A stretch of 64,000 nt of DNA from Pseudomonas sp. TNT3 (lineage in GTDB: Bacteria; Pseudomonadota; Gammaproteobacteria; Pseudomonadales; Pseudomonadaceae). The position numbers were made by a program, and so were the translations under genes. The stretch spans positions 29,062-93,061 of the forward strand of contig NZ_WFGV02000022.1 of NCBI RefSeq assembly GCF_010095445.2, written 5' to 3'. Below, piece by piece: positions 51,989-60,840 of this stretch. Below the pieces are notes generated by a model. That model had not been told where the DNA came from, did no database searches, and saw nothing but the letters and a program-made list of their open reading frames with translations. Position 1 is the stretch's first letter. The number at the start of each line of letters is the position of its first letter.

Positions 51989-53350
51989 ATGCAGCTCAAA
52001 CACAAAATCGTCGCGCTCGGCATCCTGCCGCTGGTCCTGGCCATCGCGGTCATCTGTGCGTTGGTGATTTCCCTGAACCGCCAACTCGGCGACCAGCAGG
52101 CGCAGCTCATCGAAGACAGCATCCTGGCGAGCAAGCGCGCAGAGCTCAAAAACTACGTGGAAATGGCGCAAAGCCTGATCGCCCCGCTCTACGACGACGG
52201 CCACGGCGACGCCCACGCGCAGCAACAAGTGCTGGAAGAACTGCGCAAACTCAGCTTCGGCATCAACGGCTACTTCTTCGTTTACGACCGCGAGGGCCGC
52301 AGCCTGATGCACGCGCGCCAGTCGGAACTGGTCGGCCAATACCTGTGGGACATGAAAGACCCGCACGGCCTGCCGGTGATCCAGGCCTTGCTGAAAAGTG
52401 CCGAATCCGGTGAAGGTTTCCAGCGCTACGCCTGGAACAAACCTTCATCCGGACAAGTCACCGACAAGCTCGCGTACGTGGTGATGCTCGACCGTTGGGG
52501 CTGGATGCTCGGCACCGGCATCTACCTGGAAGACGTCGAACGCGCCACCCAGCAAGCCCGTGACGAGGTCGCCCAGGGCATCCGCAAAACCATGCTGGCC
52601 ATCGCCGCCGTGGCCCTCGTCGCGGTACTGTTCGTCTTCGCCAGCGGCATGACACTCAACGTCAGCGAACACCGACTGGCCGACAAGAAACTCCAGCGCC
52701 TGACCCAGCGCATCGTCAGCCTGCAAGAAGAAGAACGCTCCAGGGTTTCCCGCGAGTTGCACGACGGCATCAGCCAGGTGCTGGTCTCGATCAAATTCCA
52801 GTTCGAGCTGGCCAGCCATGTACTGGAGAACGGTCAGGACAAAGGCCTGAGCATCCTGCGAGAAGCCACCGAACGCCTCGGCGATGCCATTGGCGAAGTC
52901 CGCAGCCTTTCCCACGACCTGCGTTCGTCCCTGCTCGACACCCTCGGCCTGCCCGCCGCCATCGGCCAGCTCGCCGCCGAATTCGAGCAACGCAGCGGCC
53001 TGAAAGTGACCTACAACGACAACGAATTCGACTGTGATCTGGTGGACGGCGCCGCCGTCTCGCTGTTTCGCATCGTGCAAGAAGGCCTGACCAACATCGA
53101 ACGCCATGCCCAGGCGAAAAACGTAGCGATTACCCTGCACGGCTCAACAGAAGGCGTACGCCTGAGCGTGGTCGATGACGGCATCGGCTTCAACGTCGCC
53201 CAGGTCGAACGTCGCCAAACCGGCATCGGCCTGCGTAACATCCGCGAACGCGTCGAACATTTTGGTGGCCAGTTCGCCCTGATATCGACACCGGGAAGAA
53301 GCGAGCTGGACGTGCTGCTGCCGATGAAACCCACCGGCGCCACACGCTGA
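51989..53350 (+). CDS. Cache-domain sensor histidine kinase (NarX/DegS-type HisKA_3)
   Basis: 453 residues from the ATG at 51989 (AGGAG site about 8 bases upstream). A transmembrane helix (about 8-30) leads to a periplasmic single-cache domain (about 35-190, with GYFFVYDREGRSLMHARQSE), and a second helix follows at about 205-228. HisKA_3 dimerisation follows, with His258 in SRVSRELHDGISQVL, and an HATPase domain (DDGIGF, then TGIGLRNI). It senses a small ligand in the periplasm and phosphorylates the NarL-type regulator encoded 32 bases downstream. It is GC-rich with core-genome codon use, unlike the toxin island to its right. Confidence 0.93.
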   Translation: MQLKHKIVALGILPLVLAIAVICALVISLNRQLGDQQAQLIEDSILASKRAELKNYVEMAQSLIAPLYDDGHGDAHAQQQVLEELRKLSFGINGYFFVYDREGRSLMHARQSELVGQYLWDMKDPHGLPVIQALLKSAESGEGFQRYAWNKPSSGQVTDKLAYVVMLDRWGWMLGTGIYLEDVERATQQARDEVAQGIRKTMLAIAAVALVAVLFVFASGMTLNVSEHRLADKKLQRLTQRIVSLQEEERSRVSRELHDGISQVLVSIKFQFELASHVLENGQDKGLSILREATERLGDAIGEVRSLSHDLRSSLLDTLGLPAAIGQLAAEFEQRSGLKVTYNDNEFDCDLVDGAAVSLFRIVQEGLTNIERHAQAKNVAITLHGSTEGVRLSVVDDGIGFNVAQVERRQTGIGLRNIRERVEHFGGQFALISTPGRSELDVLLPMKPTGATR

Positions 53351-53382
53351 CCGCCCACCCAACAACAAGAGTAAAAGCTGCG

Positions 53383-54015
53383 ATGAACCTGCCCTCCCCG
53401 ATCCGCGTCGCCCTGGTCGACGATCACTCCCTGGTCCGCGACGGCATCAAAGCCCTGCTCTCGGTCATGGCACCGCTGGAAGTGGTGGGCGAAGCCGAGA
53501 ACGGCGCAGACGCAATCGACATGGTCGGCCGCTGCCAGCCAGACCTGGTACTGGTCGACATCAGCCTCAAAGACATGAACGGCCTGGAACTCACACGACT
53601 GCTGCGCAACCGCTACCCGACGCTCAAAGTGCTGGTGCTGAGCATGTACGACAATCATGAATACGTCAGCGAATCCGTCCGCGCCGGTGCCAGCGGCTAC
53701 GTCCTCAAGAACTCACCGTCCCGGGAAATCATCGCGGCCATCGAAGCCATCGCCAACGGTGGGTCGTTTTACAGCGCAGAAATTGCCCAACGGCTGATCG
53801 CTGATAAAAGCACCGACACTGAGCTGACACCTCGGGAAAGTCAGGTGCTGTACAAAATGGCTCAGGGGTTGAACAACAAGGAAATGGCGAGGGAACTGGA
53901 TATCAGCGTGCGGACTGTGGAGACCCATCGATTGAGTATTCGTCGAAAACTGAATATCGATAAGCCGGCGGCGTTGGTGAAGTATGCGATTGATCATGGG
54001 ATTATTTCGCGTTAA
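53383..54015 (+). CDS. NarL/FixJ-family response regulator
   Basis: 210 residues. The receiver domain has the acidic VDDHS start, Asp59 in LVDISLKD and the Lys of GYVLKNS. A LuxR-type helix-turn-helix is at about 147-205 (LTPRESQVLYKMAQGLNNKE). It forms a two-component system with the kinase immediately upstream. No targets are evident. A loss of GC content toward the last codons and beyond marks the border with the toxin island. Confidence 0.94.
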   Translation: MNLPSPIRVALVDDHSLVRDGIKALLSVMAPLEVVGEAENGADAIDMVGRCQPDLVLVDISLKDMNGLELTRLLRNRYPTLKVLVLSMYDNHEYVSESVRAGASGYVLKNSPSREIIAAIEAIANGGSFYSAEIAQRLIADKSTDTELTPRESQVLYKMAQGLNNKEMARELDISVRTVETHRLSIRRKLNIDKPAALVKYAIDHGIISR

Positions 54016-54099
54016 GCCTGGCGTCCATCCCCGCTGGAAAGACCTTGCCCGGGAGGCGTTCCGACGAGGGTGTTCGCGGCAAGCAGCGAACTGCTTTCA

Positions 54100-54211
54100 T
54101 TCTCGTTAAAATCACGTCAATTATAGATTTCAAAAAGGGATGGGATGCGCTATCCATTATGGTGCCTTCACCCAATCCACCTGCGATGTCTGGCTCGATA
54201 ATATAAAACAC
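54100..54211 (-). pseudogene. Remnant of an immunity-type gene (Imm11/DUF1629-like N-terminus)
   Basis: A GTG at 54211 opens FYIIEPDIAGGLGEGTIMDS followed by ASHPFLKSI. This resembles the opening of a family of toxin-immunity proteins ('xxEPxVAGGLGxxTxMDSxxHPP'), recalled from memory. After about 31 residues the similarity ends and the frame runs into the 3' end of the regulator gene. It is probably a decayed member of the immunity gene row. Confidence 0.35.
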
Positions 54212-54300
54212 GACAACACCTTAGCTTTGGCCTGGAGACGTTGGCAATACGTGAACTAACGCTAATTTTTATTAAAGTCTCATGACAAACAAATCACCTA

Positions 54301-54759
54301 CTACTCAGCAACTCCACGCTCAAGCTCCTCTTGATCCAGCAAGTGCGAAAAGAAACTGGCATAGCTAAACCAGTAATTCGGCGGATTCTCATAAGCCATC
54401 AAACTTATATTCATCGCGTCCACACTGTCACACCAGATAACAGCGGGTTCGCCACAGATATGTAATACGACAAGGCTTTCTGAAGGTTCTGCCAACACAA
54501 TAAATTCTGGCGTCAGGTCTACCGCCTGCCTCAACCTAAATGTTTCGCGCACGATGTTTGTTGCGTCACCATCAATACCAACATCGTGATGACTTATCCC
54601 CCCTAACAATCCACCGCTGTAAAATTTTGCTATCGCCACAAAGTCGGATGGAAGCTTGACACCTAATAATTTTTCAATAGAGAGCAAGACATCTGGCTGA
54701 CACCCTTCGCCGCCATGAATTTTTGCATATCTTACTTCCAAACCATTGATATCTAGCAT
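54301..54759 (-). CDS. SUKH/SMI1-KNR4 family immunity protein
   Basis: 152 residues. The SUKH fold is indicated by SIEKLLGVKLPSDFVAIAKF, YSGGLL, the central FIVLAEPSESLVVLHI beta hairpin and the C-terminal FSHLLDQE helix. SUKH proteins bind and neutralise toxin nucleases and deaminases of polymorphic toxin systems in the cytoplasm. AAGGAG lies 12 bases upstream. It is the last intact gene of a minus-strand row of immunity genes. Its toxin is not adjacent, so it may protect against effectors of other strains. Confidence 0.8.
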   Translation of the reverse strand: MLDINGLEVRYAKIHGGEGCQPDVLLSIEKLLGVKLPSDFVAIAKFYSGGLLGGISHHDVGIDGDATNIVRETFRLRQAVDLTPEFIVLAEPSESLVVLHICGEPAVIWCDSVDAMNISLMAYENPPNYWFSYASFFSHLLDQEELERGVAE

Positions 54760-54870
54760 TTTTAAATTATTAACTCCTTACTTAAAGGCAAGCTACATAT
54801 GACCATTCTGATTGACCAATGTTAAGCTGCCCGCCCTACATGTAGCCTAATAGATTGCGACGCAAATACT

Positions 54871-55338
54871 TCACAATCGTTCGCCTATCAAATCCACCAT
54901 AAAATGCAATAGACCATCAAACGTATCAAACTCTTCGAATACGTTATCAAACGCTTGCTTATCTCGAACCTGATACTTTTTTCTTATAATATCAAAAACG
55001 TACTCATCTTGATCACTTTCACCAAAAATGAGAAATTTGCTCATAAACCCAAGGTCTCGGGCCATTACGTTCTGCTCTACAAATGAATGACTAAACCCAT
55101 CACTATCCAAAAATTTATGAGGCCGGCTTGAATATATAAAAATACCACTCGAAACCAAGCCATCATACGACTTAAGAAACGCTACATATTGATCAGGCAC
55201 ATTTTCCGAAAATTCAATTTTGGTCCTTGAACCGAGAGCTACAATGTCCTCTTCTCGCGCAGGACAACCAAGAAACATATCAGCTTCATCCAATTGGCTC
55301 CGCAAAAAAATTATCTTACGCTCAATTTCCTGGTTCAT
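54871..55338 (-). CDS. SMI1/KNR4-like immunity protein (YrhA-like)
   Basis: 155 residues. The opening helix is followed by the SUKH-type pattern VPDQYVAFLKSYDGLVSSGI, then KFLIFGESDQDEYVFDI and a C-terminal FDGLLHFMVDLI helix. The match is to the SMI1/KNR4 (SUKH) superfamily, in the branch represented by YrhA. It is AT-rich like its neighbours. It probably acts as a cytoplasmic immunity protein in the toxin island; the partner toxin is unknown. Confidence 0.7.
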   Translation of the reverse strand: MNQEIERKIIFLRSQLDEADMFLGCPAREEDIVALGSRTKIEFSENVPDQYVAFLKSYDGLVSSGIFIYSSRPHKFLDSDGFSHSFVEQNVMARDLGFMSKFLIFGESDQDEYVFDIIRKKYQVRDKQAFDNVFEEFDTFDGLLHFMVDLIGERL

Positions 55339-55425
55339 TGCTTAATTTCACCCATATCTTACTCCCAACTCGACTTATTTCGGATAGCTAAACTGGCAAC
55401 TTCACCGCCTTGCCACTTCGAAAAC

Positions 55426-55905
55426 TTAAATAACGAAAAACTTATTCTCACAAAAACCTATAGGCCAATGCCCTTTACCATACAGAGCAGCAATCCTTGC
55501 CCAATGATCACCTAAACCGTAATACTGTTCAGACACATACTGCCTAAAGGTAAAACACACCCCATTTCTTGCTGCAACGCTAAAATCATGCGGAGCACAT
55601 CGGAACTTGCTCTTATCAAAATTGTTCGTCGCGGCCAAAACCGCCTTATTAATTTTCATGCGCATCGCGACAAGATCGGATGATGGTTTAGGTAAATTAT
55701 AAAAAGGATCCGGCTGACATTGGGATGAAGGCAACCATTTAACATCATTATAGAGCCCCTCAAACGCCTGCACCGAAGGCTCCACGAAAGCTTCTCTGAC
55801 ACTGCCTATATATATTAATGTGCTGTCTTTCGTTTCGCTCACACCCAAGTTAGAAAAGAAATTAAATTTCCTTATTTTTATAATCTCTTCATCAACATCA
55901 ATCAT
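55426..55905 (-). CDS. Unknown protein in the immunity gene row
   Basis: 159 residues with no motif that I recognise. Visible are an acidic N-terminus (IDVDEEIIKIRKFNF), a middle rich in Asn, Ser and Pro, and an aromatic, Tyr-rich C-terminal third (FRQYVSEQYYGLGDHWARIA). No signal peptide or membrane helix is seen. Its place between two SUKH genes, its size and its AT-rich composition suggest an immunity protein of a family I cannot name. Confidence 0.6.
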   Translation of the reverse strand: MIDVDEEIIKIRKFNFFSNLGVSETKDSTLIYIGSVREAFVEPSVQAFEGLYNDVKWLPSSQCQPDPFYNLPKPSSDLVAMRMKINKAVLAATNNFDKSKFRCAPHDFSVAARNGVCFTFRQYVSEQYYGLGDHWARIAALYGKGHWPIGFCENKFFVI

Positions 55906-56079
55906 ATTAAAATCTCGTAATGTAACAGTTGGCAGAGGCTCAGCATTTGCTCAACTTGGCTGTTAACACGCGCCCCAGCCGGATGGTATATCTGGCCCGC
56001 GGTACGAGACAACTTCTATTTTCAGTCCCGTCTGATGGTTGCAACTCCACCCACACTCATAATTACCAGATCGAAAAAC

Positions 56080-56538
56080 TCACGAAAGGTTCCAGATATA
56101 AAAAAACAAATTACCACTTCCATTTTGCTCTGGAATATCAAACTGGTTTTTTGAATCCGATTCATGGAGATGCGTGCGGTCCCAATAGTAAACACCCTGA
56201 CTTCCGGCTTTCCCAATGATCACGTAAGGGTTTCCCCCTCCATCCTCGCCTATAACGACCGCTTCTTCTACAAAATCCAATTCATCAACAAACTCTTTAT
56301 TAAAACTGATTAAATCATTGCAATCCTCTCCTGGTAAAAGCCCAAAAAGTTGATCAAAGCTGATAGTTCCTTCGTCAACAGCGCTTAGCTGAATCTGCGC
56401 ATATTCAGGCGCTGTCACAAAGCAGCCATTCGCTGCTATTAAAAACGCCCTATAATCATCTGGGAAGGTCCGCTTGATTTCTGATTCGATCAGATCAATC
56501 TCAACAGGTTTTAAACCTGTCTTGTATACCAGCGACAT
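56080..56538 (-). CDS. SUKH/SMI1-KNR4 family immunity protein
   Basis: 152 residues. LVYKTGLKPVEIDLIESEIK, then FPDDYRAFLIAANGC near the N-terminus, and VVIGEDGGGNPYVIIG with GVYYWDRTH later. These are clear SUKH-1 features. It starts 38 bases after the displaced Rhs cassette encoded at 56577-58442, so it is the likely immunity partner of that cassette's C-terminal tip, although the tip is short. Confidence 0.85.
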   Translation of the reverse strand: MSLVYKTGLKPVEIDLIESEIKRTFPDDYRAFLIAANGCFVTAPEYAQIQLSAVDEGTISFDQLFGLLPGEDCNDLISFNKEFVDELDFVEEAVVIGEDGGGNPYVIIGKAGSQGVYYWDRTHLHESDSKNQFDIPEQNGSGNLFFYIWNLS

Positions 56539-56576
56539 ATCGATCCTTATTTAAATTAGTAGCAATCTTGTTTGCT

Positions 56577-58442
56577 TTAAAGTAAGCGAATATCCAGCAA
56601 GCAAAGTCGTACTGCAACGCCACGTGCGCTATCCAACTTGTTTTCAGCCAGCGTCGCTATCTGACTGGGGGCGAAGCAATCTATTTGACGGGGCCAGCCA
56701 AGCGCCTCAAAAAATACGTCGTACACCCCAGGATTTGAGCTTGCAAGACCCAAAACATCAATCCATCTAATAGGATTCTCTACATATCTGTAGAGATTGT
56801 CTCCCCCGAACAACCCAATCGGATCCTGCGTAATAAACCGCCCCACCTCCGGATCGTAATACCGAAACGTATTGTAATGCAGCCCCGTCTCGTCGTCGAA
56901 ATACTGCCCCTGAAACCGCAGATTCTGTTCGACTGCGTTGACGTCCAGACGCTCCACCGCCCCCCACGCCTTATACGTCGCCTGCCAGACAATCCGCCCC
57001 TCGCGGTCAGTCATCTCCAGCGGCGTACCAATCTGGTCGGTATGGAAGTAATAAAGCGTCTGCTCCCCACCCTCTTCCTGGTCCACCCGAGCAAGTGGCG
57101 CATAACTCCCCGGCTCATACACATAAAGGCTGCTCTGCCCCGGCGTCTCCTCACGCAACAAGCGCAAGCCCTGCCACAGAAAATGCTTCTGCTCGGTGAC
57201 CCCGTTGACTTCCGACACCTTGGCAACACGTCGTCCGAGGCTGTCATAACGATAAGCCCCAATACTTTCCAACTTGCCGCCAACCAAGGTCTCAGCCTTA
57301 ACCAACCGATTCTCGCAGTCATAGCTGAACGTCTGCAGCCGGCTCATCCCGCTGCGCTTTTCAATCAGGTTGCCCCACGCATCGTAGGTATATTCCTGAT
57401 CCCGCCACTGCTTGATCCGGTTGTCTTTCACGTGATCAAACTGACTGGTGTTGAAGTTCAGCCGGTTCGCCGCCGCGTCGTATCGGAACTCCTCACTGTC
57501 CACCAACTTGCCCGTGTCACGGCTGTGCAGTTGGCCGCTGGCTTCGTACTCGTACTTGATCTCGCCGCGCAGCTTGTCGAGGGTGCGGATGAGTTCGCCG
57601 GCAGGATCGTATTGGTGACGACGGTGAATCGGGTTGTAGGCGTGTTCTACCAACAGCTCAGGCTGAATGCCGGGATTGAGAATCTGCGAGAGTTTCTCTG
57701 CCGGCAACGTCGAGGCGAATTGCCAGGCTTTACGGCCCATGGCGTCGTAGCTGAAACAACTGGTGAGTTTGCCTTGAGTGCGCAGCACCTCGCGGTGCAG
57801 GTCATCGCGCTCCATGTCGCTGATGAGCTGGCCGTCAAGGTTGAGCTGGTGCAGGTGGCCGCTGCCGTAGTACAGGTGGTTCAGGTGCTGGCCGGTAGGC
57901 AGAGTCAGGGTAGTCAGTGGGTCGTAGTCGTAGGACAAGGCGCCTTGTGGGGTGGTCTCTTTGATCAGGCGGCCTAGCAAGTCGTAGGAGAATTCGAGTG
58001 TTTCTTCGCTGACGCCGAGTTTCTTGCCGTTGACGGTAGGCAGGCGCGCGATGGAGAGCAAGCGATCTGCCTCGTCGTAGGTGTAGTCCTGGCGCGCGTC
58101 GGCGTTGAGTTTGGCGAGCAGTCGGCCGATGGAATCGCGTTCGAATTCGGTCTGTCGTTGTGGTCGTTCGGCGCGCTCACCGTAGCCGATTTCGTTGACC
58201 CGTGTCAGATGCCCGCCGAGGTTGTAGCTGAACTGGCGGGTCAGGTTGTCGATGCGTTTTTCTTCGATCAGACGATCGGACGCATCGTAGGCAAACTGGT
58301 AAGCCGCGTTGTTTTCGTTGACCAGCGCGGTCAAGCGGATGGCCTGGTCGTATTCGTAGCGAATGCGCTGGCCCTTGGCGTCCCGACGGCTGCTCGGCAG
58401 GCCACGAGCGGTGCGCAGCAGGCGCGTGGCAACGCAATAAAA
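56577..58442 (-). pseudogene. Displaced Rhs C-terminal cassette (orphan Rhs core with short unrecognised tip)
   Basis: About 620 residues of an Rhs protein without its N-terminus. Homology begins near 58430 (TRLLRTARGLPSSRRDAKGQ) just after an in-frame stop. Several YD repeats follow, such as YDEADRLLSIARLPTVNGKK. The closing core motif is YDPEVGRFITQDPIGLFGGD, and the constant region ends at NPIRWIDVLGLA. The tip after the core is only about 55 residues (SSNPGVYDVFFEALGWPRQI onward) and I do not recognise it, so the toxin is probably truncated. There is no start signal of its own. Full-length Rhs proteins have about 1400 residues. Recombination with a complete rhs gene could activate it. Confidence 0.85.
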
Positions 58443-58490
58443 TCAACACAATCGAAAAATCATGCTGACACTGATTACCCGACCAATAGC

Positions 58491-59084
58491 TCACACCATT
58501 GAAACTGGCATTCTATTTCGATCGAGCGTATTGATCTCCTGCTCTGACAACAATTCATCGAAAGCATCACCACCGAACCTATCAATAAACACTCGCTCTT
58601 CTTCATAAATAGAAATACATTGCAGCCAATTAATTTTTAGATTTGAAAAACTCAACTCAGGAAAATGAGCATAATTCCAAACAAACGGCACTGTTAGATA
58701 TATGTGAGGCATGAGCGGTTCAGATAAATAATCGTTAAAAATATATGGAACAACCACTCCCGGCATCACAGCTGCCTGTTTTTTTAATATATGGAAAGCT
58801 GCCGAAACCAATGCGTTTTCCCAATAAACCTCTGTAGCCATGGCTGCCGCGCACAGCTCGACCCTTGTAGGAAATTCTTGATTATCACTTTCTAATAGTG
58901 GGGTTTCACAAAGACCTATAGTGGCGATCGATTTTACGCCCTTATGAACTGAGTCCAGTGTCGTGAGCAAATCAATCGAAAGACTTTTGTCATCGTTGTA
59001 GTAAGCCTGCACCTTCAGCTCACCTCCAAAGACTTGGAGTGCATGCTTCGCGACTGCTTTACATAGTGCATTCGGAGTAGACAT
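58491..59084 (-). CDS. Suppressor-of-fused (SUFU)-like immunity protein
   Basis: 197 residues from the ATG at 59084 (AGGACC site about 10 bases upstream). VFGGELKVQAYYNDDKSLSI leads into the SUFU-type core, with ATIGLCETPLL and VELCAAAMATEVYWENA. The closing HFPELSFSNLKINWLQCISI and DAFDELLSEQEINTLDRNRM are a very typical SUFU C-terminus. SUFU-domain proteins are known immunity partners of bacterial nuclease toxins. It starts just before the stop of the effector gene (59087), so it should neutralise that GH-E nuclease. Confidence 0.75.
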   Translation of the reverse strand: MSTPNALCKAVAKHALQVFGGELKVQAYYNDDKSLSIDLLTTLDSVHKGVKSIATIGLCETPLLESDNQEFPTRVELCAAAMATEVYWENALVSAAFHILKKQAAVMPGVVVPYIFNDYLSEPLMPHIYLTVPFVWNYAHFPELSFSNLKINWLQCISIYEEERVFIDRFGGDAFDELLSEQEINTLDRNRMPVSMV

Positions 59085-59086
59085 TA

Positions 59087-60223
59087 TCAAGGTCCTAAAT
59101 ATTCATCAGATTTCATTTCGCCAGCATGGCTTCTATTAGAAGATGGAAGCTCGGGTCTATAGTGACTTGTATTATTATACTCGTCAAGGAACTCCCTTCG
59201 AGTCAAACCCCTTGCTTCAGCACTTCTTACATGTTTCCAGTTTTCGAAGCCCGGCTTATGCCCCATATCCCACGGTTCGCTCTGCTTCATTGCAACCTCT
59301 GTCACAGGATCTCTCACCACTCCATCCGGACTTAAGTCTTTTGCATTCCCCCATACTTTTTCGCGCACGCCTTTTCTGAATGTACCGCGTCGGTATTTAA
59401 GTTTAGACCATGCCGAAGGCTTATCACTTAATGTCTTGGGTCTTACCCCAATATTTCCAAGGTTAGATCCAAGCCCCTGACTAGTTATTTTATAACTTCT
59501 ATCGAAAGCAATTCCCCCTTTGGCACCGAGCCCACCACCTACAAAACCGCCAACAAAGGAAGCGATTTTCTGGCCATCACCACCCTCACCAAACAACTCA
59601 CCTCCAACATAGGAACCCACCTTTGCTCCAAAAAGGCCGCCCAAAACTCCAAACGCTACAACTACCGGACCGGCGAGAACCACTGCACTCGCCAATCCAA
59701 CAACCAACACTGCGTTTTCTAACCGCTCAGGCACTTCTGGACTAATGGCGTCTGTCGTCTCAGTACTTCCTCCGATAAACACGTTACCGGATCCGGCGCT
59801 GATCTTGGCGTCACAAACAGTTCTGTCACCTACACGAGCAGCGGGCAGGCCGTTGATGTAAACCGAATCACTGCCCTGAGCCAAAATCTGAGGGGCAGAC
59901 CCATGCTGGTCACACGTCGCGGTATCAACATGCGCTCTGGCCGCCGGCTTGCCATTGGTAAAGACATTCGCAGACCCCGTCTTGATCTGGCCGGCATCAT
60001 GGGTGGCAAAAGACAAACTGCCGAGCAATTGGCCGATGCCTGCACCGGTCGCCGCCCCCGCGCCAACCATCGCACACAGTGCAACTGCACCCAAGCCGCC
60101 TGTGCCGACGATGGCAATACCTACCAACACTGCACCAGCGCCAATAGCAAGCCCGGCTAGCAGCCCTCCTAACGCGCTCGAATGCTCAATCGGGTCATCC
60201 AGGCGCGCCGCGGCTTCGCTCAT
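59087..60223 (-). CDS. T6SS prePAAR-PAAR effector with GH-E (HNH/EndoVII) nuclease tip
   Basis: 378 residues. The N-terminus carries the prePAAR motif AARxxDxxxH (Ala5, Ala6, Arg7, Asp10, His14), then a Gly/Ala-rich transmembrane region (about 18-70). A PAAR domain (about 78-152) includes KTGSANVFTNGKPAARAHVD and SVYINGLPAARVGDRTVCDA. A second Gly-rich hydrophobic stretch runs from about 165 to 240. The C-terminal 60 residues (WDMGHKPGFENWKHVR, then NRSHAGE) fit the GH-E nuclease family, with the catalytic-type Gly-His pair at about 321-322 and a His-x-x-Glu near 366-369. It should cap the T6SS spike and cut DNA of rivals. It overlaps the chaperone gene by 4 bases. Confidence 0.85.
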   Translation of the reverse strand: MSEAAARLDDPIEHSSALGGLLAGLAIGAGAVLVGIAIVGTGGLGAVALCAMVGAGAATGAGIGQLLGSLSFATHDAGQIKTGSANVFTNGKPAARAHVDTATCDQHGSAPQILAQGSDSVYINGLPAARVGDRTVCDAKISAGSGNVFIGGSTETTDAISPEVPERLENAVLVVGLASAVVLAGPVVVAFGVLGGLFGAKVGSYVGGELFGEGGDGQKIASFVGGFVGGGLGAKGGIAFDRSYKITSQGLGSNLGNIGVRPKTLSDKPSAWSKLKYRRGTFRKGVREKVWGNAKDLSPDGVVRDPVTEVAMKQSEPWDMGHKPGFENWKHVRSAEARGLTRREFLDEYNNTSHYRPELPSSNRSHAGEMKSDEYLGP

Positions 60224-60813
60224 GAAGGCATAACCTCGTCGACGATCTCCTCTTTGTCGGTTTCAGGTGGGGAGCGCAACTCAATCGTCTCAACCAATGC
60301 GTCAAACTGACGACGCTCTTCGGAAGTCATACCTTTCGGGTTGTTGCTGGTCCCCGTTATTTGCATGAGCAATGGCTGTTGATGCTCATCTTGATGCAGA
60401 AAAATCAATTGCAACTGATGAACTGGTTGCCCCTGTTGCCGCCAGCGAAATTCGACACGCCGCGCATCTACGCCCGCGACCTTTACAGGTGTGACCGGTT
60501 CGATCCATTCGACATGCGACAAGGACTTTTTCAGTTCGCCCAGTAATTGTTGGGCCATGGTTTCAAGATCGGAACCTGATTCAATTTGTGAACGCCCAAC
60601 TACCAAGGAAAAAGGGCTTGGCCCTATGTCCGTCAGAGTGAATACGTGAAAAGTTTTGTCTTTGAGGTTGGTCGGTCTGACAAAACTCAACTCATTGGTA
60701 TGAAAACGCTCAGGAGGCGGTGGCACCGCATCAGCAATCGCCTGCTCGACACGCGCTTGCTCTTGCTCTCGAATACGCCGTTCAGAAAGGCGGTCGTAAA
60801 TATTCCGGCGCAT
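60220..60813 (-). CDS. Eag-type T6SS effector chaperone (DUF1795/DcrB domain)
   Basis: 197 residues. After a charged N-terminal extension, the DUF1795/DcrB fold runs from about residue 38 (FHTNELSFVRPTNLKDKTFH) to LVETIELRSPP. Eag chaperones bind the transmembrane segments of prePAAR effectors and keep them soluble before export. The overlap with the prePAAR effector start (ATGA) supports this pairing strongly. It has its own AAGGA site. The gene order vgrG-eag-effector-immunity is standard for such modules. Confidence 0.85.
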   Translation of the reverse strand: MRRNIYDRLSERRIREQEQARVEQAIADAVPPPPERFHTNELSFVRPTNLKDKTFHVFTLTDIGPSPFSLVVGRSQIESGSDLETMAQQLLGELKKSLSHVEWIEPVTPVKVAGVDARRVEFRWRQQGQPVHQLQLIFLHQDEHQQPLLMQITGTSNNPKGMTSEERRQFDALVETIELRSPPETDKEEIVDEVMPS

Positions 60814-60840
60814 ACGGGAATTCCTTGTCCGTAGGACTGA

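Noticed and set aside
56877..57977. 366-codon plus-strand open frame across the Rhs cassette
   Set aside because: It mirrors the Rhs coding frame on the opposite strand. The same shadow appears at 63102-63374 over the second copy, and it carries no family features.
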